From Sequoia sempervirens (Eukaryota; Streptophyta; Pinopsida; Cupressales; Cupressaceae), in NCBI GenBank assembly GCA_007258455.2, contig VDFB02000001.1:12566754-12630753 (forward strand): DNA of 64,000 nucleotides, in the 5' to 3' direction. Made by a program: the position numbers and the translations under genes. The notes beneath the pieces are model-generated. The model ran no database searches. It saw only the letters and a program-made list of their open reading frames with translations, and was not told the origin of the DNA. This document shows, one piece after another, positions 36,301-47,480 of the stretch (positions are counted from its first letter, which is position 1; each line of letters opens with the position of its first letter).

Positions 36301-38442
36301 TTTGGTGAAATTGACGTGAAGACACCATCTTCACATATCCATAGACTTTTATTTGTTTTTTGTAGGTTTTTGTATGGAACGACGCATCTGTTTGATGAAA
36401 TGATGCAATTGACATTCAGAGATGCAACTGCTTGACGAAATGACATAATTGAAATACTGGACCACATTTCATATCGAAAACAACGCAATTAACTTACTTG
36501 ACCGCATCTGACATCGGAAATGACACATCTAAAAAATACTTACGCATCTATTATTTTATGAGTTGCAACTAGCTGGTAAAACCCTGCGACACATCTGACA
36601 AAGAAAATGATGCATCCAACTGGTAAATTTTTAGGTTTAGATTTTCAATTTGCAACTTCCTTTCATGTTTTTATTTTTGCTAATCTTTTGTTTTTAGCGT
36701 ATGTCTTGAGGAGTTAATGAAGTTTTTGCAGATCAATAGTCAAAGACCAATATCAAAACTACTAATAAATCTTTCTACAGAACGCATGTTAAATACCATA
36801 GTTAAATTTTTTAAATAGATTGTTTGGTAGTGTAGCAAATCTTTCATTTGGATTAAAATTAACAAGTGTCCACTATGTTTGGTGCGAAAGCACAATTCTG
36901 TTATTACCCTCATGATTCAGTATATCAAAGTATCCTCTCCCCTTGTGCATCCGTACGATCCTGGGTGTAAGAGAAATGGTTACTGACTCTCGAAATTGGG
37001 CTTGTCCTGGTGGGAAAAAGTACTCACCTCAGGATGACTCAAACCGGTAGCACCCTAAATTTGAGGGACTTCCAACTGGTATATAAAAGTGGATTCTTGG
37101 GGAAATCCCAATGAATCACATGTATGGTTCCAGTGAGATGGATTCGAAAGGAGACTCTTCCCGCATTGATCATGCCCTACGAACATAATGATCAAATTAA
37201 ACACCTTTGTTTGTAGTGTCCAAAATCCTTCTATTTACTAGTGCAACAGGTCAGACCTATGAAGTTGTCTCATATTCTTATGGTTCATGTGTAGATATGA
37301 AAGTATGCCATGGGATGTTCATGCGTACTGTAGCTTGGCTGCCCCAAATGACGTTAATGAGCTATGGAGGGGAGCCAAAGGGGTCAATCTACTAATCATT
37401 CACCTTGAATAAGCATAGTTGGGAAACCGAATGAGAACCCAATAAATACTATCCTACATAGCCTAGGATGTGCTTGTCTATTCTCAAATAAAATGTTCTT
37501 TGAGTCCAAAATCAAATTGAAAACACTTTTTCTTATGATTTTCTTTGTTTGTCAGAACTTGATCATGAAAAACTGCATTAGTTTTATATCTCCATTCACT
37601 AAAAATATGCAACTATCAACAGAGTCACAACTGTTCATCAAAGAGTCACAATTGTTCTATCGAGTTGCATCTATTTAGCCTAGAGTCACATCTGCCAGAC
37701 TAGCTCACATTTGCTCTATCAAAAATTGCATCTGATTTAGGAGACCACACTTGTGACATTCTGAAACACATCTGAAAAGGTGAGCCACAACTGTAGTCTA
37801 GAACGACACATTTCCCACTATCACAAAATTTTTAGGTGCATAGAGTTCAGAAAAACCGCATTTGTTACAATATGAGTTGTAATTTCCAACACAAGTCACA
37901 TCTATACAAAACTACATCGCATTTGTTTGATACTAGATATTGAATTTTACCAGAAATGCACAACTGATTACCAGAAAATTGCAACTGTGAAACATAACCG
38001 CATCTTTCATATTCTGCAATGCATCTGCCTGAGTATTAGAAAACTAGAATTTACGGTCACAATCCAGTTGACACAGTCATACCAGTCTTTGATTTTCCTT
38101 TTCACAGTAGTCCTTGGATAGAAACCTGAAATGATTTGCTCAATTTTGGATCCTTTCATTTAGTCATTACTATAGTCGTCCTAATTCTGAGTTTTTCATC
38201 TTAGACTACATATTATCTTTAGATCAAAATTTTACGAAGGTCACTTTTACAAACTTTAAAATAGGTCCACTTTCTACACTCTAGAAAAATCAAAGCGTCA
38301 ACGAAATCTATCATTGAACCTAGTCCTGTCATTATATCCTTTGTCCTATAGAGAGTTCTCTTAGCTCTTCAATCTAGTTAGGAAACTCACCTTATCTTTG
38401 ATCCTAGTCCTACATTGGTTCCTTGACATAAGTAAATTGACA
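36301..38442 (+). other. Gypsy-1 leader, part 1, with CANNTG-rich blocks
   Basis: Non-coding leader after the 5' LTR. The first bases (tttggtgaaattgacgtg) may be a decayed primer-binding site. Two blocks (36380-36640 and 37610-38035) repeat words such as gcatctg, acatctg, gcaactg and cacaactg every 20 to 30 bases. Between them (about 36880-37400) the DNA is less AT-rich and has no recognised feature. Confidence 0.6.
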
Positions 38443-38447
38443 CCTTG
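38443..38447. repeat. Target-site duplication of the solo-LTR-like element, left copy
   Basis: ccttg, repeated at 43053-43057. Confidence 0.88.
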
Positions 38448-39899
38448 TGTAACACCCCTTTGTTTTGCTTTCTGGTTGGATAGTATGTCCTTGTTTTCTT
38501 GGATGTGATGTTTCTTATTTGATGCGTTATTTCACATGTTTTAATTTGGTGTAATGATGATTAGTTATTGTAACACGTTATTGCATGAGATATTTGTTTA
38601 TGATAGAACTGTCAGTCTATGATGAGTGTATTGGTGAAGGGGACGAGATTGCATCACTCGCTTGCAAGTGCCCTACGATTCTGCGATTTTCTCTTCACGG
38701 TATGTTTATTATGTTATATATATGCATGTTCGATATGCTCTTTGTTCGCAGGTTGGCAGGTACATGACATCAACTCCACCTAATTTCACAGATTTGAACA
38801 TGTCCATTGACCAATGGTAATCAATTGGGAGATAGTAGCTAGGCTTTCTATGCCAAGTCATCACCCTAGTCATAGTGTGTCATCGGGTTTAGTTGTTTTA
38901 ATATGGTCCATTCCTCCTTGGTTATTTATTTAATTTCATATTATAAAGGTTATTAAATGGCGGGTGTAGTTAAAATGATGATTAAATATATCTAGTTGCA
39001 ATATTGAAATGTTAGTTATTTTATTAATTAATTTAATTTAATCAATAAAATAATCTAATATTAGATTAGATTTAGTTTTTTGATTAATTAAGTTAATGGT
39101 GATAAATTAAATTAAGTTAATTGTTTTGGCATTATTGGATATTAAGATTTAAATTAAAATAAAAATGGAAATCATGTTTGGATATTTAGAGTTAAATTAA
39201 AATAAAAAAATGAAAATATGTTTTAAATTTCACTTTTTGAAAATTAATAGGTAAAATAATTTCTTTACAAAATTTTGAATTCTTTTGTGAAAAGAAATTT
39301 AAAATGCATGAAATTTCAATTGGAAAGTAATTTTGTTTTAAAATTTTAAAAGAAATGAAAATATCCCCAAAATTGCAATAAATTTGGTGGATGGGATATT
39401 TTAGGGGTTTGACTAAATTTGGGGAAAACTCTATGTGAGCAAATACAACTTCATATAATTTTTAATTTTCAATTTGGTGGAGAAAGTTTTGCTTGTGGCT
39501 TTGTTTGGATTTGAAGAAGAAGGTTGAATTTCTTGGGTGGGCTGGAAAAATATTTGGAAGCACCATTTGAATCCTTCAAGCTTTGGAGAAAAAAAAACCA
39601 AGTTCTTTCTTTGATTTTTGTTTTCATTTTGAAAGAGTTTCAAATTTTATTATGCTGTTGGAAAAATTTAAATTCTGTTTGAATTTCAATGAAAACCCAT
39701 GTCAAAATTTGTTTCAAAACTTGCTAAAACTTTTGTTGAGATCATGGAAAAGAAAACAAGCAAGAATCAAACCATAGAAAATAGAAAAAAGAACAAAAAT
39801 AATTTATGTTATGAATTGAAATTAAGAATTTAGGCTTTCAAATTAATTTGTTGTGTAATTTGTTCTGTTGGAAAAAAATTTGCACAATTTCTCTATAAA

Positions 39900-39995
39900 A
39901 CAATGAATTTTTATATATATATATGTATATGCATATATATATTATGTATATATATATGCATATATATATGTCATATATTTATTTACATATATTAT
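39900..39995. repeat. TA/TATGCA microsatellite
   Basis: Runs of tatatatat broken by gcatat and tgtata words inside the solo-LTR-like element. Confidence 0.9.
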
Positions 39996-40138
39996 GCTGG
40001 GAAATTCTTTTTTTTCCCAGAATTTTTATTTTTGGTAGTGAAACCCTGGTTTTAATAGAGAAACTCTATTTTTTTTCTTGTTGAAAAGTTTTTAAATAAA
40101 ATGTTTTATTAACAAAAATAATAATAAAAAAAGAGTTG

Positions 40139-40266
40139 AAGGAGGGGAGGGCGACCTGCCCCCACAGTCGCTCCCCATGGGGAGGCGCTGCCCACACAGT
40201 GCACCCCCATATGGGGGAGGCTGCGTGGGCAACCTGCCTCTCCCTTTGGGAGGGGCCGCAACCCCA
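40139..40266. other. GC-rich palindromic island in AT-rich DNA
   Basis: About 128 bases rich in G and C between AT-only stretches. It holds two perfect 14-base palindromes, ctccccatggggag and cccccatatggggg, plus an imperfect ctccctttgggag, each able to form a hairpin. Confidence 0.85.
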
Positions 40267-40329
40267 ATGCTTAACTTTGTTTTTTTTAATTATTATTATA
40301 AATTTTATTTTTATAATTTTTTTATTTAT

Positions 40330-40690
40330 TATTAATAATTAATATATATATAATATAATATATATATTATGTATAATAATTATATATTATATATATAATA
40401 TATATATTATATATATAATATATATATTATATATAATATATATATTTTATTAATATTTAAATAATTTTTTTAATAATTATTTATATATATTATGTATATA
40501 TATAGTATGCATATATTGCGTATATATATATATAATGTATATATGCATTATGTATTTTTAAATAATTTAATTAGTTGAGTTTAAATGGAATTATTCAAAT
40601 AATAATCATATATTTAAATATATATATAAATTTGTATATACGTTAAGTATATACTTTTATATATATTTAATATATATGAGTATTTGAATT
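40330..40690. repeat. Long TA-rich simple repeat
   Basis: Nearly pure A/T with runs of (ta)n and atatat-ta blocks, many self-complementary; inside the solo-LTR-like element. Confidence 0.9.
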
Positions 40691-43052
40691 TAGTTGATTT
40701 TAAGTTGATTATTCATTATCGTAGTTGAAATAAAGATTGATTTATTTTAATCAAATGATTTTATCTAACAAGTTGATTCGATTATTTCGTATGAATGAGA
40801 AAACATAATTAAATGATTAGTGTTAATTCCTTAATGTTGCCAATACGATTTTATTTACTTTTGAGTATTTGCAAACGAGTTGTTATTGGGTGAATTGGAT
40901 TTAGAAAATCCTAGCAATAGTTTAGTTATAATTGCGTTTGAGTTGGAAGGTGTGTGTAAGTTTTTTATTTTAAAATTAGTGCTATTATATTTTGGAAATT
41001 AAGGGTAGTGCAATGATTAAATATTTGTTAAGGGTTAGGGTTGTAATTGAATGAATATGGTTAATGTGTTTACAACGACCTGTTTGATTTGATGGAATCT
41101 TAAAGTTCTTGTAAAGGATTTGTTAAATGTCAAGATTATGTACATGGTTAAGTTATATGGATTATAATTAGAGCAAAATTGATGATATTAAATATATGTA
41201 AAGAAAAGGGTTATTTTATTACGATGTTGTTATAATCCAGGTAGAATGTTATTTAAAAGTTCTTGTATTCCATTGCCTTAAATGGTGAATGGGGAATGTT
41301 GTTTGTTTTCCAAATTGCAAGGAATAGATAAGGTTCATAAAAATTATACTGTTTAGAACTTATATGAATAGTTAAAAGATTAAGTATATGAGGTATATAT
41401 GGACTTTGGTTCCTGTTTTATGAGAAAAGATCATTATGGTGAAAGAAATCTTTAGTTATTTAAAGAACGTGTATTTTTATGATTGTTGATTTAAGCAGAT
41501 TCTTGTTGGTATTGTAGGGGAAATATTGTTATGATTGTAAATTTATGAGTGTACTTCTGTCGTACTAAGTTTTGCTTCCAAAGGCTAGGGAACTCTTTGA
41601 TTGAGTTGTTTGTTCTATTTGGAGTGATTTGTTTATGTAAGTCTTCCAGATGGGGTTTTCATTTAATTGTGTGGGTTGTCGTAATATGTTAGTCAACCGT
41701 TGTATTGCCTTGGGTAGGGCGTATAGTTGTATCTGGTTGTTTCACCTAGTTTTCATGAACGAGGATGGTTCGTGCCTCCTTTGGAAGGAGTGGTTTATGT
41801 GTTTGTTGCCTCTAGTGTTTGGAGAGGTTTTTGACTTTTGTTGCCTCCTGTGTTGGAGTGGATTTTCATTTTATGTTCCTCCTAGAGTTGGAATGGTTTT
41901 ATCTTGTTGGTTTGCACTTGGGATTCCCTTAGTGATTGGTTTTGTTTGGTATGTTGTCAAGTAGAAGAGTGGCTTCTGTTAGGGGCTAGAGCCCAAAGAG
42001 GTAAACTGGGAAACCTTTAGAGGTGGTTTAATCAAGTGATAACTAAAACAATATACTTAGAAGTTAGGTCATTTTTCACATTAATTAAGATAATTGAGCC
42101 TCGCTCATGGACGCAAGGGCTTGTATAGACTTGGGATGAGATGGGAAGGCCTGGAATGGAAAGGTCATCTATCTTGTCCTTACAAGAGGTATTTGATTCC
42201 GCATGAGTGAGTATGGGTGTCAGGATTCAGTAGAGGCCACTAGGACAACTCATAGTGGGGGCCAGAGCCTAAGAAGATTCCCAAAGGATATCCCATGATG
42301 AGCTGTGTGATGACACTCTTTCTATGACAACAATTGGTATTTGGGTTTATGTGTATGGTCTTCTTATCATACTTGATATGTTTTATTTCTGGAAGCAATG
42401 TGACCTATGTTAGTGATGTTGGAGTTGTACTTGTGTTATCCTTATGGATGTTTGGTTGTGTCAGTGTGAGTTAGCTTGTGTCTAGGGGTGGATGGTCTTG
42501 TCTAGAATTCCTTGTTACTATCTCCTAGCACGGGGGGTGAGCCTTCAAGTATCACATGGTTGGGTGGAACGTGTACCGTAATCCATTGGGTCATCTTCTT
42601 GTTCATTTGGACAATATTTCTAGTTGGAGTGCTCGTGGGATCCAATACTTTCATGCTTTATTCTTTTTTATTATTATTGTAATTTATTACCCCTCTTGTA
42701 TCGAGGTGGAAGATGTAATTTGTAACCTTGTTTATTGGATTTGCCTCATTCAGGGAATGAGTGTTGTAATAATATTGTAAATTATATTATTCGAAACATG
42801 TGGTATCTCTTATGCCTTTGATGTAATTTTATCATGTATGGAATGTATGTGTATTTAATTTGTTAAGTAATTAAATGTTATGTTTTTAATTCATGTTTCT
42901 TGTTTGGGTTTTAAGTAATCTCAGTCTCGTAACCTTAGAGTTTGTTGGCAATGGATAGTGATCTTTCATGTTAATTGTACTTTTAAAAAAAAAATTGTAC
43001 GTTTGAGTAGTTAATTTCAACTTCCTCTAGGGTTGCGTGGCGGGGTGTTACA

Positions 43053-43057
43053 CCTTG
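43053..43057. repeat. Target-site duplication of the solo-LTR-like element, right copy
   Basis: ccttg, same as 38443-38447; gypsy-1 leader resumes here. Confidence 0.88.
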
Positions 43058-43257
43058 GTTAGACTTTAGGTAGTTGGTACCCTCGTCTCAGGTTTACAAA
43101 ATTGATTACCTTAGAAGCTTTCTTAGAATTTTCATCTTTAGATAGTGTCATCCTAGACTAGCATCATCTTAGACATTCCTTATTTGCATCCAAAAAATCC
43201 CAAAAACATAGAATAGAGTCATAATATCCATAGACGTAGTTTTACATTCCTCGCATA

Positions 43258-45260
43258 TTGAGCTTATCTTACATGGTTGAAACTAGGTCTAAGAGAAAAG
43301 AGAGAGAAAATATGTCAAACCCAAATGAATTCATCAATCCATTCTCATTGAGACCTCACAGGACTTTGTTGGACAAATTCACCACTAGAGACCATCAAGG
43401 ACACATTAGATTAGAAGACATAGAGGCTGCTGCACAAGACTCTGAGTTTTTCTCTTTTGTAGATGAGTATCTAGCAAATGATCGCCAATGCTATTTAGAA
43501 AAAAATTTAGTTGAAGGTTCAACCTTACCTACAAGATTTGATATTAGCACCTTACAAACTCAACCTACACAAGGGACAAATGCAATGACTTCTAGTACCT
43601 CTATACCTTAGGTTAATACAACCATACCATCTGGCATACCTACACAAAGTACAACAGTCCATACATCCCCATTTGGTACATCTAGCATGATACCAAGTTT
43701 TAATTTTACTGTAGGGGCATCATCGTCCACTCCCTCTGGTCCTCTTGTTGGGAACAAAAGATCTTAAATGTCAACTCCTACACCAAATTTCAGTGTCACT
43801 AGTACCATACCATAGTCAATAGCCATACCTAGTGTTCATGTCGCTAGTACTATACCACAGACTGCACAGACAGGAGGAATTCCCTCTTTCCAATATGGCA
43901 ATCAGAATCCATTCTCCAGATTGGTAGTTAGAATCCATTCACATAGATTTTGAATTAGAATCCATTCACACAAATTTTGAATTAGAATCCATTCTCATAG
44001 ATTCTAAGTCAAAACCCATTCATATAGATTCTGAATTAGAATACATTCACCAACATTCCAAATCCAAATCCACTTCACATACCAACATTAGATCAAAACC
44101 CATCATGATACCTTGGATTTTAGAATACATACATAGATCTGCATAATCTACCGAGCACATCATTAACTCAGGTTGATGTCTTGCAAACACAAATGCATGC
44201 ACTACAAACACAAATAGATAACATGGCAGTGTCAATTAAGAAAACCATTTCAACAAAGGACATATGCCCATTTCCCTTTGATAAATCATTGTACATGACA
44301 CCTTTCCCTCACATGTATGTCATACCAAATCTCCCTAAGTATAATGGAAAACGAAATCTGATAGAACATATAAGGGAATTTTCTACCATGTGCATAAATG
44401 TCACTTATGACCCCACATATCTTATGAGACTATTTCTAAAAAGTCTTGTAGGAATTGCATTTGAGTGGTTTTTAGGTCTAGACTATGGCATCAAATCATG
44501 GGGTGACCTAGCTGAGAAATTTGTTGAGCAATTCTCCTTCAACATAGACCACGAGATAAATATAGCAACCTTGTGTCACACAACACAAGATGAAGGAGAA
44601 ACTTTCATCGCTTTCTTCAAGAGATGGAGGACTATAGCTAGCCAATGTCCTATTGAGATACCTAAAAAACAAAGTCACTATGTTCTAGGAAAACCTTAAT
44701 GCAAAACGAAGGAGTAACTTAAGGGTACATTGTTGCACATACTTTTCGGAACTAGTGGAAAAAGGGGTTATAATAGAAAAGGATCTCATTGAAAAAGGAG
44801 AACTTAAGACACTGACATCCAACAGAAATCCAATAGTGCAAAACACCCCCAATGACATAAACAAATTTTGGTCTTGGAACAAAAATGTTACCAATGATGG
44901 GGTAGTTGATGCTAAAACCTTACAAACAAGACCAATCATTACATTGCAAGAACATAACCCCTTTTCCAACCTGCTTAACACTGTCATTCAACCTCCCAAC
45001 AAGGTTCAAAATACTCAACGTCTGCAACAACAAAGGAGGTTTCAAAAATGTGAGTTCACTCCCTTAGGGGAACCCATTGAGTTAGTATTCAAACAACTAT
45101 TGCAACACAATCTTATAAAACTTCAAGAACCAAGACAATAAGATCCAAGACAATTTAAACTAGTTTGGTGGGATGACAATTCCTTCTGTGATTACCATAG
45201 AACTAAGGGACATAACCTACAAAATTGTCGCCAATTGAAAAATATCATATAGGATCTTGT
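43258..45260 (+). pseudogene. Gypsy-1 gag polyprotein (broken)
   Basis: Structural protein of the particle. A likely start is the ATG at 43273 (MVETRSKRKERENM). First piece 43258-43611 ends at a Gln codon turned TAG. Then a Ser/Thr/Pro-rich linker, a 27-base in-frame repeat (43932-44040), a heptad-like helix (MQTQMHALQTQIDNM, 44181 on) and the Retrotrans_gag domain (about 44300-44690; LPKYNGKRN, FLKSLVGIAFEWF, LAEKFVEQF). A zinc finger of form CX2HX4HX4C is at 45187-45231 (C, H, H and C all present). Frame shifts lie between the pieces. Confidence 0.85.
43932..44039 (+). repeat. 27-base in-frame tandem repeat in gag (4 units)
   Basis: Units start at 43932, 43959, 43986 and 44013 with a decayed fifth at 44040. 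Each encodes nine residues on the pattern N-P-F-x-Q-I-L-x-Q, in the frame of the downstream gag domain. Both Gln positions are CAA in some units and TAG in others. Confidence 0.85.
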
Positions 45261-45744
45261 CGAGAAGAGAATTATTGAAGTTAGTGGACATAAACAAAAG
45301 TCATCAAACACTGATCATCAAGTCTTTTTTGATCCACTACATGACCATGGGAAAGGAAATGTCCCCAGTTTGAGTAAAAAAACTAATATTTCGGCCAAAT
45401 ATGCAAATATCAAGCATGATTATAATAGTGGAAAAATCATTAATCACCTTCGTGCCGTCGATGAGAATATCAATACCATTACCATCAATACAACTCCTGA
45501 GTGTGCTGTCAACACTCATCGTACTAAGATCACTATCCAAGGTCCTCCATCATAGCAAACACCACAAACTTCCAAGTTACACTATAACTTACTTGATCAA
45601 TTGGGGAAGACCCCAACCCAAATTTCCATCTTGGAACTATTACGTATCTCCCCTAAGGATCGATCCATTTTAGACAAAGCTTTACAAAGCACCACTGTCC
45701 CTAATGATCTCGATGTCAATCCTTTCCAAGAAATGGTAGGATAG
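45261..45744 (+). pseudogene. Gypsy-1 linker between zinc finger and protease
   Basis: Broken but coding-like; ends with a stretch (about 45556-45740) whose frame reads into the protease. No named domain. Confidence 0.5.
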
Positions 45745-46305
45745 TTGATCAATAATCATCATGCCATGTTCTCCAAACAAGAATACACAACTGAAAAGAC
45801 AAATCATAACAACCCTTTACATCTGGAGGTCCTTGTTGATGATACCAAAGTTAGACGAGTTTTGGTAGACAGAGGAGTAGGGTTAAATCTATGCACTTTA
45901 AAACTGATTAAGGCATTAGGTTTCTTAGAAGCATGCGTAGACACAACCAAAAGTATTTTCATTAAGACTTATGACGATGAGGAACAAAAATCAAAGGGGG
46001 TGGTAACACTTCCTATCAGAATTGGTCCTACAGTAATGGAGACAAAGTTCCAGGTCTTGGATCTCACCCTTCCATACAACCTTTTATTAGGCAGACCATG
46101 GATTCATGCCATGAAGGAAGTCCCTTCCACATATCATCAATGTCTCAAATTCCCTTACAATGGCACTGAAATAACAATAGATGGTGACCCAGATCCATTC
46201 CAATATTGCACCAATCTAAAAGAGATACCCCAATGCCAAGTGTCAGTAAACCAGGAGGCTTCATCATCCAATTCATATCACTATGTCGATCCATCCACTC
46301 ACTAG
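45745..46305 (+). pseudogene. Gypsy-1 aspartic protease
   Basis: Retropepsin that would process the polyprotein. The 186-codon open stretch has LHLEVLVDDTKVRRVLVDRGVGLN, where the active site reads D-R-G rather than the usual D-S/T/G-G or D-G-G, then TLKLIKALGF, and the flap-distal motif LLLGRPWIH. The catalytic Asp itself is present, but the next residue is changed to Arg. Open from 45745 because the preceding codon is a stop made from Gln or Trp. Confidence 0.82.
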
Positions 46306-46811
46306 AACATCCACTTCACCTTCATTTCCTGCCACTCCTAGGGTTGAGATCCAAGATAAAGGTTGTGGGTAATATTACATGAAGAAATCTTATTGTGTTA
46401 GCCATTTGATTCCTCCTAAGTCATACAATTTACCTACACCAGATAGGAGACAATCTATGGTCACTATACACATTCCTCCCACAACAACTTTCACTAAATG
46501 GGGAGAATTAAGAAAACAAGCCGTAAATACAGAAGATGTCACCTCCTATGTCGATCCATCCACTCTCACTAGAACATCCACTTCACCTTCATTTCCTGCC
46601 ACTCCTAGGGTTGAGATCCAAGATAAAGATTGTGGAGAATATTACATGAATACATCTTATTGTGTTAGCCATTTTATTCCTCCTAAGTCATACAATTTAC
46701 CTACACCAGATAGGAGACAATCTATGGTCACTATACACATTCCTCCCACAACTTTCACTAAATGGGGAGAATTAAGAAAACAAGCCATAAATACGGAAGA
46801 TGTCACCTCCT
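46282..46811 (+). repeat. 265-base tandem duplication in gypsy-1 (2 units)
   Basis: 46282-46546 and 46547-46811 are near-identical and both start tatgtcgatccatccac. The reading frame of the second part (46379-46813) shows the peptide YNLPTPDRRQSMVTIHIPPT in both units. Because 265 is not a multiple of three and each unit has small indels (acaacaact against acaact), the frame was probably kept by compensating changes. Confidence 0.9.
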
Positions 46812-46813
46812 AG

Positions 46814-47071
46814 TTGTATCGGGAATATAATGAAGAACCTCTCTCACTTGCTCACAATCCTATAGATCTATATGGAAAAGGTTTCACAATCATGCAGAGC
46901 AAGGGATATAATGGACATAGTGGCTTAGGCTTACATCAAGATGGGAGAACTGAACCAATCTTTTTTTCTAAGTGGTCGAAAGGCTTAGGGCTTGGGTTTC
47001 AACCAATTCAGATTGGTGTTCCTAGTACCACATCACCCTTAATCAAGGAAGTAAGTGCTTTAGATGATATT
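46814..47071 (+). pseudogene. Gypsy-1 G-patch-like domain, upstream of the inserted element
   Basis: Frame reads GKGFTIMQSKGYNGHSGLGL followed by HQDGRTEPI, with the spaced glycines and the hydrophobic-G-hydrophobic pattern of a G-patch, a nucleic-acid-binding module found after protease in several retroelements. The upstream in-frame TAG was likely a Gln codon. The frame is cut at 47071 by the inserted gag-only element and continues in the same frame after 51931. Confidence 0.75.
47067..47071. repeat. Target-site duplication of the gag-only element, left copy
   Basis: atatt, repeated at 51927-51931. Confidence 0.93.
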
Positions 47072-47468
47072 TGTTGGTGTGAATAATTGTCTTGTACCTA
47101 GTTTATTCATTCACTAGGTAATTAGGGGACATATTCACATGGTTAAGTTTACTTAGGTAAAAGATTCCTTCTAGAAGTCTTAGTTGGCATTTCTAGAACT
47201 TATCTTATCTAGCTAGGATGCATCATTTCCTAGGTGATTAGGTTGTTGGTTGTCTCATGTCATAGGATCATGACATTTGTCAACATCATATTCATTCCTA
47301 TCTCTCAACCTTGCCCATATAAGCAAGACACCTCATGTACATTTGTATTGAAGCAATCAATCAATCTTGCATTGTGAAGCAAGCATTCTTGCCATTCTCT
47401 CTCTTGTGGAAGTGGTTTTGGTCGCAACTGATCTTGGGGGTGTTGGGAAATCACCATCAACTCCTACA
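47072..47468 (+). repeat. Gag-only element 5' LTR
   Basis: Starts tgttggtgtg, ends ctcctaca; 397 bases. A TATA-like catataagc at about 47317 is a candidate promoter for the element RNA. Confidence 0.95.
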
Positions 47469-47480
47469 TGGTATCAGAGC
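47469..47480 (+). promoter_or_regulatory. Primer-binding site for initiator methionine tRNA
   Basis: tggtatcagagc directly after the 5' LTR is the standard plant copia primer site, complementary to the 3' end of tRNA-iMet. Confidence 0.95.

Larger units (their letters stand above)
38448..43052. mobile_element. 4.6-kb solo-LTR-like element
   Basis: Starts tgtaacacccc and ends ggggtgttaca, an 11-base inverted terminal match typical of many plant LTRs, with a perfect ccttg duplication on both sides. No internal copy of either end, no coding domain and no primer site were seen, so it looks like one very long LTR left after recombination. A large non-coding element of another kind cannot be excluded. 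Near its right end (42660-42780) are ttgtaattt-type words as in LTR transcription-end regions. The frame 41650-41964 is not recognised. Confidence 0.75.

Noticed and set aside
36069..36488. 139-codon minus-strand ORF at the gypsy LTR edge
   Set aside because: It spans the LTR/leader boundary antisense to the element and has no domain; chance in AT-rich DNA.
36880..37400. tRNA or structured RNA gene in the less AT-rich part of the gypsy leader
   Set aside because: No acceptor-stem pairing or box A/box B pair could be read.
38448..43052. DNA transposon with 11-base terminal inverted repeats
   Set aside because: TG...CA ends with a 5-base duplication and TGTAACACCCC are typical of LTRs; no transposase is present, so solo LTR is the better reading.
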